NCBI GenBank assembly: GCA_959347315.1
Contig: OY365815.1
Coordinates: forward strand, 18,526,514 to 18,590,513
Origin: Bimastos eiseni
Lineage: Eukaryota > Annelida > Clitellata > Crassiclitellata > Lumbricidae
Reading direction: 5' to 3'
Length of the DNA: 64,000 nucleotides
This document shows, piece by piece, positions 25,401-34,570 of the stretch (its first letter is position 1; each line of letters starts with the position of its first letter). Made by a program: the position numbers and the translations under genes. A model generated the notes under the pieces. The model was not told where the DNA came from, made no database searches, and saw only the letters and a program-made list of their open reading frames with translations.

Positions 25401-28400
25401 ATTCAACTGGGGGTTTTGAAATCACCAATGATTGCATTAGTCCTATAGCGATGAGCGTGCACTAAAAGCGACTGGGAAACCAATGCAGCACATCGTTAAA
25501 GGATCAAAGGAAAACTCCATCCAAATCTCTTAAGTCTGGAAGAATTGAGCCTAAGGATGGCCACAATCTTCCATTTCTTTATAAGAAACGGAGTATGTCA
25601 CTATGATGTTACTCTAAGTCAAAGCAAAAGACCTCTGCTCCAACAGATATTGCCTACCTGATCCATTTTGCCACTGAAAAGACCATCTAAGATAAGGTAA
25701 GCATAGAACATCGGCCACTCGCACTCAATGTTCTCGAATCCTTGCAATTCCCACGGATCATAGTGTAATCTATTTGGATCCTAAAAACAGAAAGATAAAC
25801 ACACAGACCATACAGCTCAGACAAAACAGTCAATAACTTAACAGATCAACTAGATCTAAGCATATGGCAAACACTGGTAAACAAGAACTCTGAATAAAAT
25901 TCAAATTAAAACTTCTGATATTTTTTAATGTTTGTATCAATCAAACAAAATCAAAATACAAAGAATATTAAGATAAGCAGCAATAAGTCATTAAAATATC
26001 AAAAGTTAATAAATATAATATGCATAATGATAGACTGCTCGACCTCTTTTGGAGTTTTGTATCCATCTCGCAGGAATCGACATAATCCATAACGACCCTA
26101 AAAATGCACAAAAACAGATCACTGAATACAATAAATTAAAAACCAAATCTCTTAAAGAATTTCCATTTCTATAATTGTACTTGTGTGTATATATTTGGTT
26201 GTCTGTCTATCTCTCCATTCGTCTATCCAATGACCCACCTCAACTTCAGGGAAGGATGGACCAAAGAATCAGTATGTTAAGTAATTAACTGTGTTATTAA
26301 AGAAACTTAGTAGTGACCTTGAGTTTTTCCAGAAGCGTATTGCGGGTCAATTCAATCAGTTCCGGGTCATCAACTGCAAATGCTGGATAGCTGATGACAC
26401 TCAAAAGACCAGCATCAGTTTCCTGTCAATACAGAAAACAAATGAATCACAAAGTGTCGTTGAGAGACTGCCAATGGCATCATAAAATTAGGTGACATAT
26501 TTCCAAATTTTTCGACTATTCCTATTCTGACTTTGACCAAATTATAAAACCATCAACTTAATCACATGGCAGAGCATTCTTTGAAACTAGACCATAATAA
26601 GCATAATTCCCACGGCAAGTGATTTTAGCTGAGGCTTTACAACCAGAAACAACTATAAAACCTTCACAGAAACCCATTGTGTTCTTGTTGATTAACAATT
26701 ATTTATTCTAGTGACTTTAATAGCACTCACAGTGGCACATACAGCACATCTGTGCGGTGTTTAAAGGTGCCATAGTGTTTCATCACATACACACTCATCC
26801 ACATTTTCGCTAAAATATATACTCGGCAGGCTTTTTCAACATTACCTTTGAATTTGATTCTCTTGGTAAAACAGAATGAAGAATTGCCTACAATGACAAC
26901 GATTCAGCTTCAACTCCTCATGTACACAGTAGATTATGGAACATACACTACACAAGCAGAATAATAGAGAACCTTAGAAATGAGAAACCCACAATATACA
27001 TTAAATCTAATAACGTAATAACCAGTATTAAACCAGCAATTGGCGGACACAAGTATCAAAGAATTTGCAAACTTATAAGAAATTGCCATACTTGAAATCA
27101 ACCTTAACTTAACTGAAATTAATTCTCTACACAACAAAATGAATCGGAAAAACTGCCTACCATCAACACCCAGGCATTTGTCAAAATAAAGTAAGATTTC
27201 CAAATATATTTATAAAGAGTGGACCACACTTACTTCTAGCCTCACAGTCAACAAATGAGTCTCTGCCTCAGCAAGCAGTCACTCTGTTGAAGAACCCATG
27301 GCTAAATATACGTGCTGTAAAGACTAATTAAAACTGAAGTCACGATAGGCATTGATCTGTCACTTATAGAAAGAACTCATAAGCACACAGATCCTTCTGA
27401 CCTGACACTGTTGTGCTTCGTCCGGCATCACATGAACGACAGATGAGGGACCGCCTCTAGCTCCAAACAGATCCAATCCATTCAAAGCTTCAAGTGCAGC
27501 CTAAAGGTCACACATGCCAATCATAAAATTCTCAGTTTTATTAAGTCACCATTACAATACTGTAATTGTATCAAGTGCTGTAACTGGCTCCAGAATTGAC
27601 TGAATTAGTCACTTTGTTTAATGTTGAATCTGTAGCAGTTTAGTATGCACAAATAAATGAATTGATTGACTGATTGAGTGATTGATTGATTGCTTAATGA
27701 CTCTGAACTTCAGGGATATTCAGCTGCACTTGGATGAAGAATCATTAAATCTTCAATTTGTCTCTGCCACAAACTCAGAGCATCATGAACCTTTGGAGAA
27801 GAGTAGTTTTTAGTGATGAAGGCTACTAAGCCAATAATGGGAAATAAAATGAACAAAAGGCAAATGAGATGAGAGGCCAAACTTAAGGATCACATAATGG
27901 GGCATTAACATGATAAGAAATACCTTAATGTTGATTAACAATCTAATCAGGGCATGAAGATGATGTAACGATGCAAATTGCGAACCCTGGCCATTCCAAT
28001 TGAGGTTGCGTTAATCTCTGGAACACCATGGTTTGTCTTGTCTCCTCTCTCCCAGATCCCGAAATCCTACAAACAGACGACACACCAGGTGATCATCACC
28101 ATCCTCATCAATATCACTAACAAAAGCAGCATATTGATCACCAGCACAACCATTGGCAACCAATGCCAACCCTTGCCAACCATTGCCAACCCTTGTCACC
28201 ATTGCCATCCATTGTCACCATTGAGCAGATAGGTGAATCTCACGATATAAGATGAATAATTCTTACTGGAGTCCGGTAAGCTGATTGTATATAGAACACG
28301 AGATTCTGAATGAAGGCCACCTCGTCCAATGTGTAGATGATCTGTAGGCCTATAAAGCACAAACAATTCAACAGGATGACAATAACAATCTCTACAGCAC

Positions 28401-31400
28401 ATTACTAACATTTCTTTACCAAATCTAAGGAACAAGTTCCATGTTCCAACAACAATAATCAGAGCAGAAGTTTTGCAAAGTTTTCTTATAGGTAGCTAGA
28501 TACAGACATCTATAATTTGATCTGTAATCTCTACTAGGCACATTACTCTCTCCTCTCGTTGTCTTAAGATATTATTCTTTGCAGGGCTCTTCACACTGGG
28601 AGTATCTCCGATCTGGGTACTACTGTGAGAGGCACTTTTTAAATCTGTAAATATAATACATAATGAACATAGTATCTTCCCATACATGCTTTTACAGGAT
28701 GTCAAAAAACTCGAAGCATAAATAACCTAATTATACATGTACAAGAGAAAGAAGAATTTGCAACCTGTAACCTCTCAACCAAGATACATCTATGTAATAA
28801 CATGGTAAACATTTATGAAGCTCCTGACTGCAAGTTCCCATCATTTACCCCGATCCATAGAAAATTGTCCATGAGTAAATAAATGGGTAGAGTGAAAAAG
28901 GATTTGGTCGATTGACCTGAGGCAGTCATCTGGGCCAACTGGAGCAGGAAGAGGGAAGTAGCATCGAGCTGGAGATGGCCCCATTCGTGATCACCGACAC
29001 AGATCCTGCCAGTGCAGACACTGTACTTCGCATGCAAACAATCCTTTGGACTCTGGTTCAGCTTAAACTTCTCCACTTTGTCCATCTGCTTCATCATGCA
29101 CGACAGCAGTCCACGCATCAACTTCACCACACTCTGCATGAAAAAACCCAGATAAAACACAGCAATGGTCAAACTTACAATCACTCTGTTAGATGACTGT
29201 ACCGTAAGAGATAATAAAAAAAACATTTTAATCTAACAAACACCACCATATATTCTCACGTTCTCACTGCAAGTAACACAAATGAGAAACTCTCAAAGCT
29301 ACTTCAATTTGTGTTCAAATGTTTAGTCTCAGAGAATCAGAAAATATCTTGCCAAAATGTCTTTCTAGCTGCACAAAAGGCACAATGATGAAGAAAAACT
29401 CAATAAAGGAAACTAAGATTCTCTGTTTCCTGCTCTAAGAAGACATTGTCCCAAATCATTTTCAAATTGACTTGATTCACTCCTTCATAGGCCAAGATAT
29501 AAGAAATCAAATTTGTTCAAACAATAATAAACACTAAAGTGCAATTCTCTTTGTCAATGGGATTCATTACAATTAAAAAAAGCAATTTCTCAAACACAAT
29601 TGCAATTTTACAGTATTTTACTACTACAATGTTATTACTGACCAATTCATTACTGTTATACCTGCAACAATTATTTCATATGCACATAAAACTATATTTG
29701 TTCAACCTGCAGTTACATGGCAAAACCATTGCATTGTCTTTGACTGCAAGTGTTACATAAATGTTGAAAGTGGAATTGGTCAATACCTGTTCAAGCTCAT
29801 AGGCCTTAGCTCTGTCTTCATCAAGGTCAGCCTTCTTGCGGTAGGCAAGGGCCAAGCCCCAAACGGCCAGAACTGAATAGACATTGTCACGAACCCAGGC
29901 ATGTGGATGATCCGAGGTAGCAGGTATAAGACCAGTAACAGGATTCTAAAACCCAACAAAGTCACTTAGAAAAAGTCTAATAGCTTAACAACAATTCTCA
30001 AAATCAAACACATGCCAAAGAGATCACTGTCAGACAATGTTCCTTCTGATTTTATTGGAGATTGTTTGGGCAAGAAAGTTTGTGTGTGCAATATTAATTA
30101 AATGATTTACACTTTTGGGCACAAGTTCGAGCTGAATGAGATGAGTTTAATTAAGATCATGTCTAAAAGTCTAGGTTATAAGCTCTGATAACCTAAGAAA
30201 AGTCACTTGTCTAAAGATACATAAGGGGATGTATCAGCTAAGGAACCAAAGTTTCTGGAGTATGGTAGGCCACAGCCACCTAGTAGACTCAATTTATTTG
30301 GTTTCATAAAAAAATTGTGTGCGCACACTAAATTCGGTAAAATATGGTTTTAGCATTGGTAATTATTTATTAATGTATATTGAACAATAAACATAAACGC
30401 AGCATAGAATGTTTAAGTTTATGAATAAAGAAGCTGGATGTGATGAAAAACTCCTGCTTAAGTAGAAGCTGGATGTGATGAAAAGAATTATGACGAAGTA
30501 GAAGCTGAGTGTGATGAAAAGAATCATGCTGAAGTAGAAGCTGGATGTGATGAAAAGAATCACACATAATAGAAGCTGGATGTGATGAGAAGACTCCTAG
30601 TTAAGAAGAACCTGGATTCATGAAAAGAATACCACAAATATAGAAGCTGGATGCATTGAAAAAAATGCATATGTAGCCTGAAATCAAGCACACGCAATAA
30701 TTACCAATGCTAAAACCATATATACGCCTAACGTCAAGCACACGTAGAATAATTATTGACGCTAAAAAGATATATAGGTCTGACGTAAAGCACATGTAGA
30801 ATAATTACCGATGTTAAAACCATATTTTACCCTAAATTCTTGTGTGTGCTGGCTCAATGGCCTGTATGCGCACGCACATGCGCACAGCTTAGAGGGAACT
30901 CATTGCTGCCTGAATACCACCCAGTTCCGTTGTCTGGAATGTTATTAACAACAAGGTATGACTTCTAGGTCCTAGAGCCTTATTTGATGGGTTATGCAAC
31001 AGGAGTCTGGAAAAATTAAGAAAGTTTATTAAACAACAATAAACTGACTTCAATCAACAATTACTATGCTTCTTTACTTAAATTTACTACATGGCCTAAA
31101 AACTATAGTAAGACATCCATTACATGATGTGCCTTTGGATCAATTCGCTGTACCCAATTTGTAACACATCTACAGAAATGTCTGTAAAAACCCTAAAAGG
31201 TAGCACGAATTAGACTGGAACTGTAAAGGCAATTTAATTACTAGTACAGTCACCCAAGAATACGATTCAACTAGCGCACCCATATTAGCGAATGACTGCA
31301 TTATTAACAAAAGTGCCTCCAAAGCATGACGCATTACCTTACACCACGATGAACGATCTTGTACATACGGTTTACGCTAGAGTACAGTTCATTCCATCAT

Positions 31401-31500
31401 TAGTCGCACCGGGGGCAATTACCTGGTATGACAAAATGGTTTTTATGACCATTCGCCGATAGTAATCGAGCCTCACTCCAGAATTGCTTCGACTCCTCAT
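4314..31500 (-). CDS. PHKA: Phosphorylase b kinase regulatory subunit alpha, whole gene
   Basis: This is the large regulatory (alpha) subunit of phosphorylase kinase, the calcium- and PKA-controlled cytosolic complex that activates glycogen phosphorylase. I joined 29 exons by GT-AG sites, and every junction keeps phase except one unresolved linker between 8289 and 5147. Length is about 1,206 residues with the exon at 11759..11886 or 1,183 with the exon at 10773..10831, against roughly 1,220-1,235 for vertebrate alpha subunits. Family landmarks are recognisable throughout: [14 protein letters not shown] at the start, [78 protein letters not shown] and a final CVIQ. Alpha is favoured over beta because of the N-terminus, the RRxS-bearing variable region and the collinear exon order. 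Annotating the gene as a single-isoform model would lose one of the two alternative exons. Confidence 0.95.
5437..5676 (-). mobile_element. tRNA-derived SINE, minus orientation
   Basis: Read on the minus strand it starts GTGGCATGGTGGCCGATCG (A-box-like), passes GCGGTTCGACCCTC (B-box), then a core with GAGCAAGTCCTTCGCGC, and ends with a TAAT-rich tail. It lies inside the PHKA intron between exons 8289 and 5147. Related copies are at 39283, 32044 and 40784. Confidence 0.8.
6199..7808. mobile_element. hAT-type element with perfect 8-bp target duplication
   Basis: Ends are CAGTGTTATTTTCGTTCA on the left and, reverse-complemented, CAGTGTTAATTTCGTTCA on the right. The 8-bp direct repeat TCAACAAG flanks it at 6191-6198 and 7809-7816. 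Subterminal GTTTTAGTTTAGTTTTTATT repeats occur at both ends. An 8-bp duplication with CAGTG ends is typical of hAT elements. No transposase remains. Its centre is occupied by a LINE fragment (6785-7510). Confidence 0.88.
6785..7510 (+). mobile_element. 5'-truncated L2/CR1-type LINE fragment nested in the hAT element
   Basis: The open frame 6849-7433 encodes the C-terminal end of a non-LTR reverse transcriptase ORF2: [56 protein letters not shown] and PSLWNSLP. The 3' end has GAGCGCCTCTGAATAG and GAGAGGCGCTTTATAGATC, able to pair, then a TAGAATAGAATA tail. The frame is intact over 195 codons, so the insertion is fairly young. The reverse transcriptase core is missing. Confidence 0.85.
8178..8277 (+). 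mobile_element. LINE 3' end with (ATTG)n tail
   Basis: Contains TTCTGAGTAGATTTCTTGAA then GAGGTGCTATATCAAG and a GATTGATTGATTGATTGAT tail. The tail ends about 12 bases from the donor of PHKA exon 8289-8459. Same 3' architecture as the fragments at 56100, 14585 and 62590. Confidence 0.65.
8780..8882. repeat. (GTCA)n then (CCAG)n microsatellite
   Basis: About 40 bases of CAGT repeat turn into about 60 bases of CCAG repeat, in a PHKA intron. Confidence 0.95.
10773..10831 (-). CDS. PHKA: PHKA alternative exon B (RRKS site)
   Basis: A 59-base exon with a good acceptor (CTTTTCTCATCAG) and a textbook donor (GTCA|GTGAGT). It enters in phase 1 and leaves in phase 0, the same phases as the exon at 11759. 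It reads [20 protein letters not shown] and joins the following exon as RRKS-TVDD, making an RRKST motif of PKA type. Joined after the exon at 11759 it would hit TGA within six codons, so the two look mutually exclusive. The amino-acid sequence is not conserved enough for me to align it to vertebrates. Confidence 0.6.
11759..11886 (-). CDS. PHKA: PHKA alternative exon A (RRVS site)
   Basis: A 128-base exon with acceptor TGCTGTGAAG and donor CAG|GTTCGA. It enters in phase 1 and leaves in phase 0. In frame it reads [16 protein letters not shown] and continues to CMRREIQ. The VGAT...ERR beginning resembles vertebrate PHKA at the same place (VGATKTERTG) and brings in an RRVS motif of the PKA type. 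Including it gives a protein of near-vertebrate length. It cannot be spliced together with the exon at 10773 without a premature stop. The other two frames are also open here, so frame choice rests on phase and homology. Confidence 0.65.
13438..13551. repeat. (AATC)n/(AACC)n microsatellite
   Basis: Tetranucleotide array AATC, then AACC, then AATC again, directly upstream on the plus strand of a short LINE-like fragment. It lies in the PHKA intron next to exon 13313-13411. Confidence 0.9.
14585..14668 (-). mobile_element. LINE 3' end fragment with (ATTG)n tail
   Basis: On the minus strand: CTCTGAGTGAATTTCATGAA, GAGGCGCTATATCAAG, then ATTTATTGATTGG repeats. Same stem-forming end as other copies. 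It sits about 55 bases from PHKA exon 14322-14530. Confidence 0.6.
22979..31500 (-). CDS. PHKA: PHKA exons 1-15: glucoamylase-like N-terminal domain
   Basis: Exons, in transcription order: 31423-31500, 29787-29945, 28917-29133, 28267-28349, 27986-28066, 27402-27500, 26846-26887, 26318-26422, 26044-26097, 25658-25780, 25094-25189, 24546-24653, 24187-24265, 23756-23890 and 22979-23088. They code for residues 1-523 and include a 42-base micro-exon reading [14 protein letters not shown]. This half is the glycoside-hydrolase-15-like (alpha/alpha toroid) region of the alpha subunit, considered regulatory rather than a proven hydrolase. Conserved blocks include [88 protein letters not shown] and [18 protein letters not shown]. 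The start is the ATG at 31500, whose product begins exactly like vertebrate PHKA. Confidence 0.93.
23094..23280. repeat. 15-bp minisatellite against a PHKA splice acceptor
   Basis: Twelve or so copies of GGTCAGAGACACAAG (15 bases). On the PHKA strand each copy reads TTGTGTCTCTGACCC, with a branchpoint-like CTGAC and a pyrimidine-rich part. The array ends 6 bases from the acceptor of exon 22979-23088. All six frames are open because the period is a multiple of three; none is a gene. Confidence 0.92.
24393..24455 (-). mobile_element. LINE/SINE 3' end fragment
   Basis: On the minus strand: GACACTGGGAGCGCTTGTG, then CTTGAAGAAGCGCTATATAA. It is the stem-forming terminal segment only, in a PHKA intron. 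Confidence 0.5.
28585..28662 (+). mobile_element. LINE 3' end fragment
   Basis: Contains TTCACACTGGGAGTATCTCC, then CTACTGTGAGAGGCACTTTT and AAATCTGTAAATATAATA, matching the 3' end of the copy at 7438-7510 with changes. It lies in a PHKA intron. Confidence 0.6.
30310..30852. mobile_element. Inverted-repeat element with minisatellite core
   Basis: Left arm about 30314-30365 and right arm about 30805-30850 are inverted copies of about 50 bases sharing GGTAAAATATGGTTTTA and GGTAATTATT. Inside are five copies of an about 35-base unit (AGAAGCTGGATGTGATGAAA, then AGAATCATGCTGAAGT) at 30425-30655, and three copies of an about 58-base unit (AAGCACACGTAGAATAATTA) at 30670-30800. It resembles foldback or Helitron-like non-autonomous elements; class not proven. 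Confidence 0.6.
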
Positions 31501-32043
31501 TTTAGACGAACGAGCAGCATACACAAGACAAGAAAACGAATTAGTTTTAAGCTACACGAAATCTAACTTCACGAGCGGTAGTAAGTAGACGATCTAGGAT
31601 CAGCTGAACGATGCGATCCATGAACTAACTCAGTACAATATTAGCCGTGCCATAAATTAGGCGTTTCTATTTTAAATAATTCTGTTGTAATATATATAAA
31701 TAAATTCTAATTTGCTTATAATCTGTAAAACTTTGGAATCCTGTTGAAATTTATGTTACGCGAGGGGCCAGAATACGAAACTAAATCTTCACGATTTGGG
31801 TACACTTAAGGTCAAGGTCACGCTGCTTCGATTGAAAATGACGCAAAAGATGCTCAAGGAGGTTAAACCCGCCACTGCTGCAGTGCTAGGACTGTACAGT
31901 AGTGGTAGTGCTAACGCAAGCCTGGGTGATGGTCGCTGATGAGCTTTATAAAATTGTGTCACAGTATCATAAAACTGCAGTACGATAATATGCGATACAA
32001 CTGTTATTTGATATTTCCCTTCTTGCAATAAGTTCAGAACACT

Positions 32044-32175
32044 AGTGCACACACGCCTCGACGGCGCAACGGCAGTTATAAATAGACCTAATGCAGAGCA
32101 ATTAATTGTGCGCGAAGGACTTGCGTAAGGTCCCTCACAGTGATTTCTGGGACGAGGATTGAACCAGTGTTGTAT
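32044..32175 (-). mobile_element. SINE fragment, minus orientation
   Basis: Shares CACACGCCTCGACGGCGCAA and GCGCGAAGGACTTGCG with the copies at 5437 and 39283, including the degraded B-box region near GGATTGAACC. Both ends are lost. Confidence 0.65.
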
Positions 32176-32975
32176 GCAAGACATGAAACTCGAGACCGAG
32201 ACAGTAAGGTGCCAAGACAGAGACCGTGAGGTATGCCTACCAATTAAGACCGAGACCGAGACACTAGGTTCAACACAGTACGAGACAGTGAAAGACATGT
32301 GATCCTATGTGAAATGCTGTAAAATACTATTGTCTCAGTTTTCGGGAAAAAGGTTAATTTGTAATTTCAATTTGAAACTTACTATGTATATATATAGTAC
32401 TAATTCCTGCAGCACAGTTTTTATATTGCCGCGTTTTATCTTTTTCAAAATCTGTTTGTCGGCCCATCTTCTGAACAGTATAATGAAAGCCTTTTAAGAC
32501 GCGTCTGAAATCTTATAGGCGATTTTAAACTAGCAAATTCAAATTAGAAAGCTGTGCATTATATACCATTACCTTGAGAAACTCGATGTTGTTCCGATCG
32601 TTTCGGTTATGGTGGTTTTACACCAATGACAAACGTCACGCCATAGCTATTGTTTATCACTAACTTCAAGTTGCGTAAAAGGAAACTTCACAATTTCAGG
32701 TTCTCTCTCAAACATTTTCCACTTTAAGATTATTGGATTGAATTCAGTGTCATACGACTCGCGCGTTAACCAGAGTTACCGTTTCTCGTAAATTCCGGTT
32801 TCAGTTTCTAGCGCAAGATTTTAAGACAGTTAGCGTGAAACTTGTCGAGACCACTTGTTCGAGACAGAACAAGACTTTCACTTCAAGACAGTTTCTATAA
32901 ATTCGAGACACTACCTCGAGGCCGAGATGGAGACCGAGACAACAGGCTTCCGAGACCGAGACACTACTTCAATAA
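32165..32975. repeat. GAGACCGAGAC-rich repeat, possible degraded DNA element
   Basis: Starts CAGTGTTGTATGCAAGACAT followed by CTCGAGACCGAGACAGT, and ends with GAGACCGAGACACTAC. GAGAC/CGAGAC motifs recur at both ends (32190-32290 and 32845-32960). The CAGTGTTG start suggests a hAT-like end, but I could not confirm a matching right end or target duplication. Confidence 0.35.
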
Positions 32976-34540
32976 ATAATTATTGTTAGGCCGTAAGCCC
33001 CTATAAACAGACCTATAGGCCCTATATAAACGCCGATGAATTTGCAAAACCAGCTCGAGCAGGCGTATTATACCTAGGCCTACGCATTATGTAAAATATT
33101 TAATAGGCCTACAGTTTGAAAATCAGTGAACAGAGTTTTATTGCAAGTGTGAAGTTAAAAACCGGTCGACATCCATATTCATTGAGCTAGGCCTATATAA
33201 CGGTCAGGTCCGCTCTACACTTGGGCCTACCTGGTAGCGACCGAGACCCCAGTTGGCCATGCAATTAGTGTGCTTAATTGTTAAGGTAAATGTTTGAGCG
33301 AGAGCGTAAAGAGTCGTCGAGCTCTGTCTGAATCTACACGATCGATGTGCCGAGAGATTGGTTGATGGCGACAACTTTTCAACCAACGACGTTTTAACAG
33401 TGAATGCACTGCATGAGCACTGGTAAAAACTGTAGATCGAATGGTTCTTTTGTGTCTCTCACCTATCGGACAACGACCATGCAATTTCTAACTGATTGAT
33501 TTTGCAAGCCTACGGCAGTTTAGCATAACCTATACATGTAGTGGTTATCGACTGATCCTGTCTCGTGCATTGTGATAACGGCGATATAAAAGTCACTATA
33601 GACAAGATAGAGGCCCTGCGTCTATAATACTATCTATAGTCAGATTCTTCTATGACATTTACACGATCTGACCATCTCTAAAAGAACTTTTGCCTTTAGG
33701 CCTACTTGCCTGTCTTATTGACATAGGGCCTATTTATGCGCATGCATACACATCCTGCTGGAAGGCGCGGTGTAGGCCTATAAATGCGCAGTTGAGAGTA
33801 GGCCTAGGCATATTATTATTCGATTAAAGACAATACTTCTAAGAAAGTAGCCACTGTAGTCTGCAGATCCTTATTTTGTTCGTTTCAGTTTTCATAGAAG
33901 CTTCCAAGTTTCAACAGTTCAGCTATAACTGCAATACACCTCAGGCGATCGGATCTTTAATTCTCCTTAACCCGATCATTAAAAAGTACACAAATCCTCT
34001 TGAGCCGAATGGATCAGAGTTTCACCAGAATCTCACATTTCTCCGCCACGATTTTCACCTAAATATAGATCTATGCAGGATGGTCATTTCGTTTCTTCGT
34101 CAGCAAATCTCATTCATGCGATGGTCCATTGCCAGTTGAGTTTCGTGGAAACAAACCACTGTCGATTAAAGTGAAACACACGTACCCACTAAAGTGCGAT
34201 TCATGAGCATCCAGACTTTTCAAACACGATCGAAGATTTCGTTGAGATTCGGACAGACAGATAGACAGACAGGCGGATGGACAGGCGGACGGACGGACGG
34301 ACAGACAGACAGATAAACACCTTGACATGCGGACATAATTAACTGTGATGGCATTGGTATAGATGCTTTCAGAATTTCTTCCTGACATTTCTATCAGTTG
34401 TCGTGCATCTATTGCTGGCTAACTGCACCAGCCTTGTTTAGTATCAGTCCACGGCTGGCAGTGATGACATTGTCAGTGGCAAATATAAAGCTGCAGTTCG
34501 TCGAAGATGGAATCATTTCGGTGGCAGTAAATTGGACTCG

Positions 34541-34570
34541 TTAGACGAAAGACTCTTCGTTCAGACCAGC
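34541..34570 (-). CDS. Proposed last coding exon, C-terminus -EESFV
   Basis: After a strong pyrimidine tract and TTTGTAG acceptor, the sequence reads AGLNEESFV and TAA. It joins in phase 0 to the 31-base exon 35738-35768 (IVIMFESLTK, donor AAG|GTAACA), which itself joins the long exon in phase 2. The final S-F-V fits the class I PDZ ligand rule (S/T-x-hydrophobic). Support is splice signals and phase only. Confidence 0.45.
   Translation of the reverse strand, partial: AGLNEESFV

Larger units (their letters stand above)
31501..34540. other. Intergenic region upstream of PHKA
   Basis: This separates the 5' end of PHKA from the 3' end of the adaptor-like gene. It holds a SINE fragment (32044-32175, minus), a GAGACCGAGAC-rich repeat (32165-32975) and dense TAGGCCTA motifs. 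The open frame 31789-32298 runs through the SINE and is not a gene. Open frames at 33204-33484 and 33876-34139 have no recognisable product. The PHKA promoter must lie just above 31500, but I see no clear TATA box. Confidence 0.5.

Noticed and set aside
31789..32298. 169-codon minus-strand open frame
   Set aside because: It runs through a SINE fragment and a GAGACCGAGAC-type repeat, with no splice sites or homology.
33233..33265. Possible exon MANWGLGRYQ before a CAG|GTAGGC donor
   Set aside because: Phase fits PHKA exon 2 by chance, but PHKA already has its conserved first exon; no homology.
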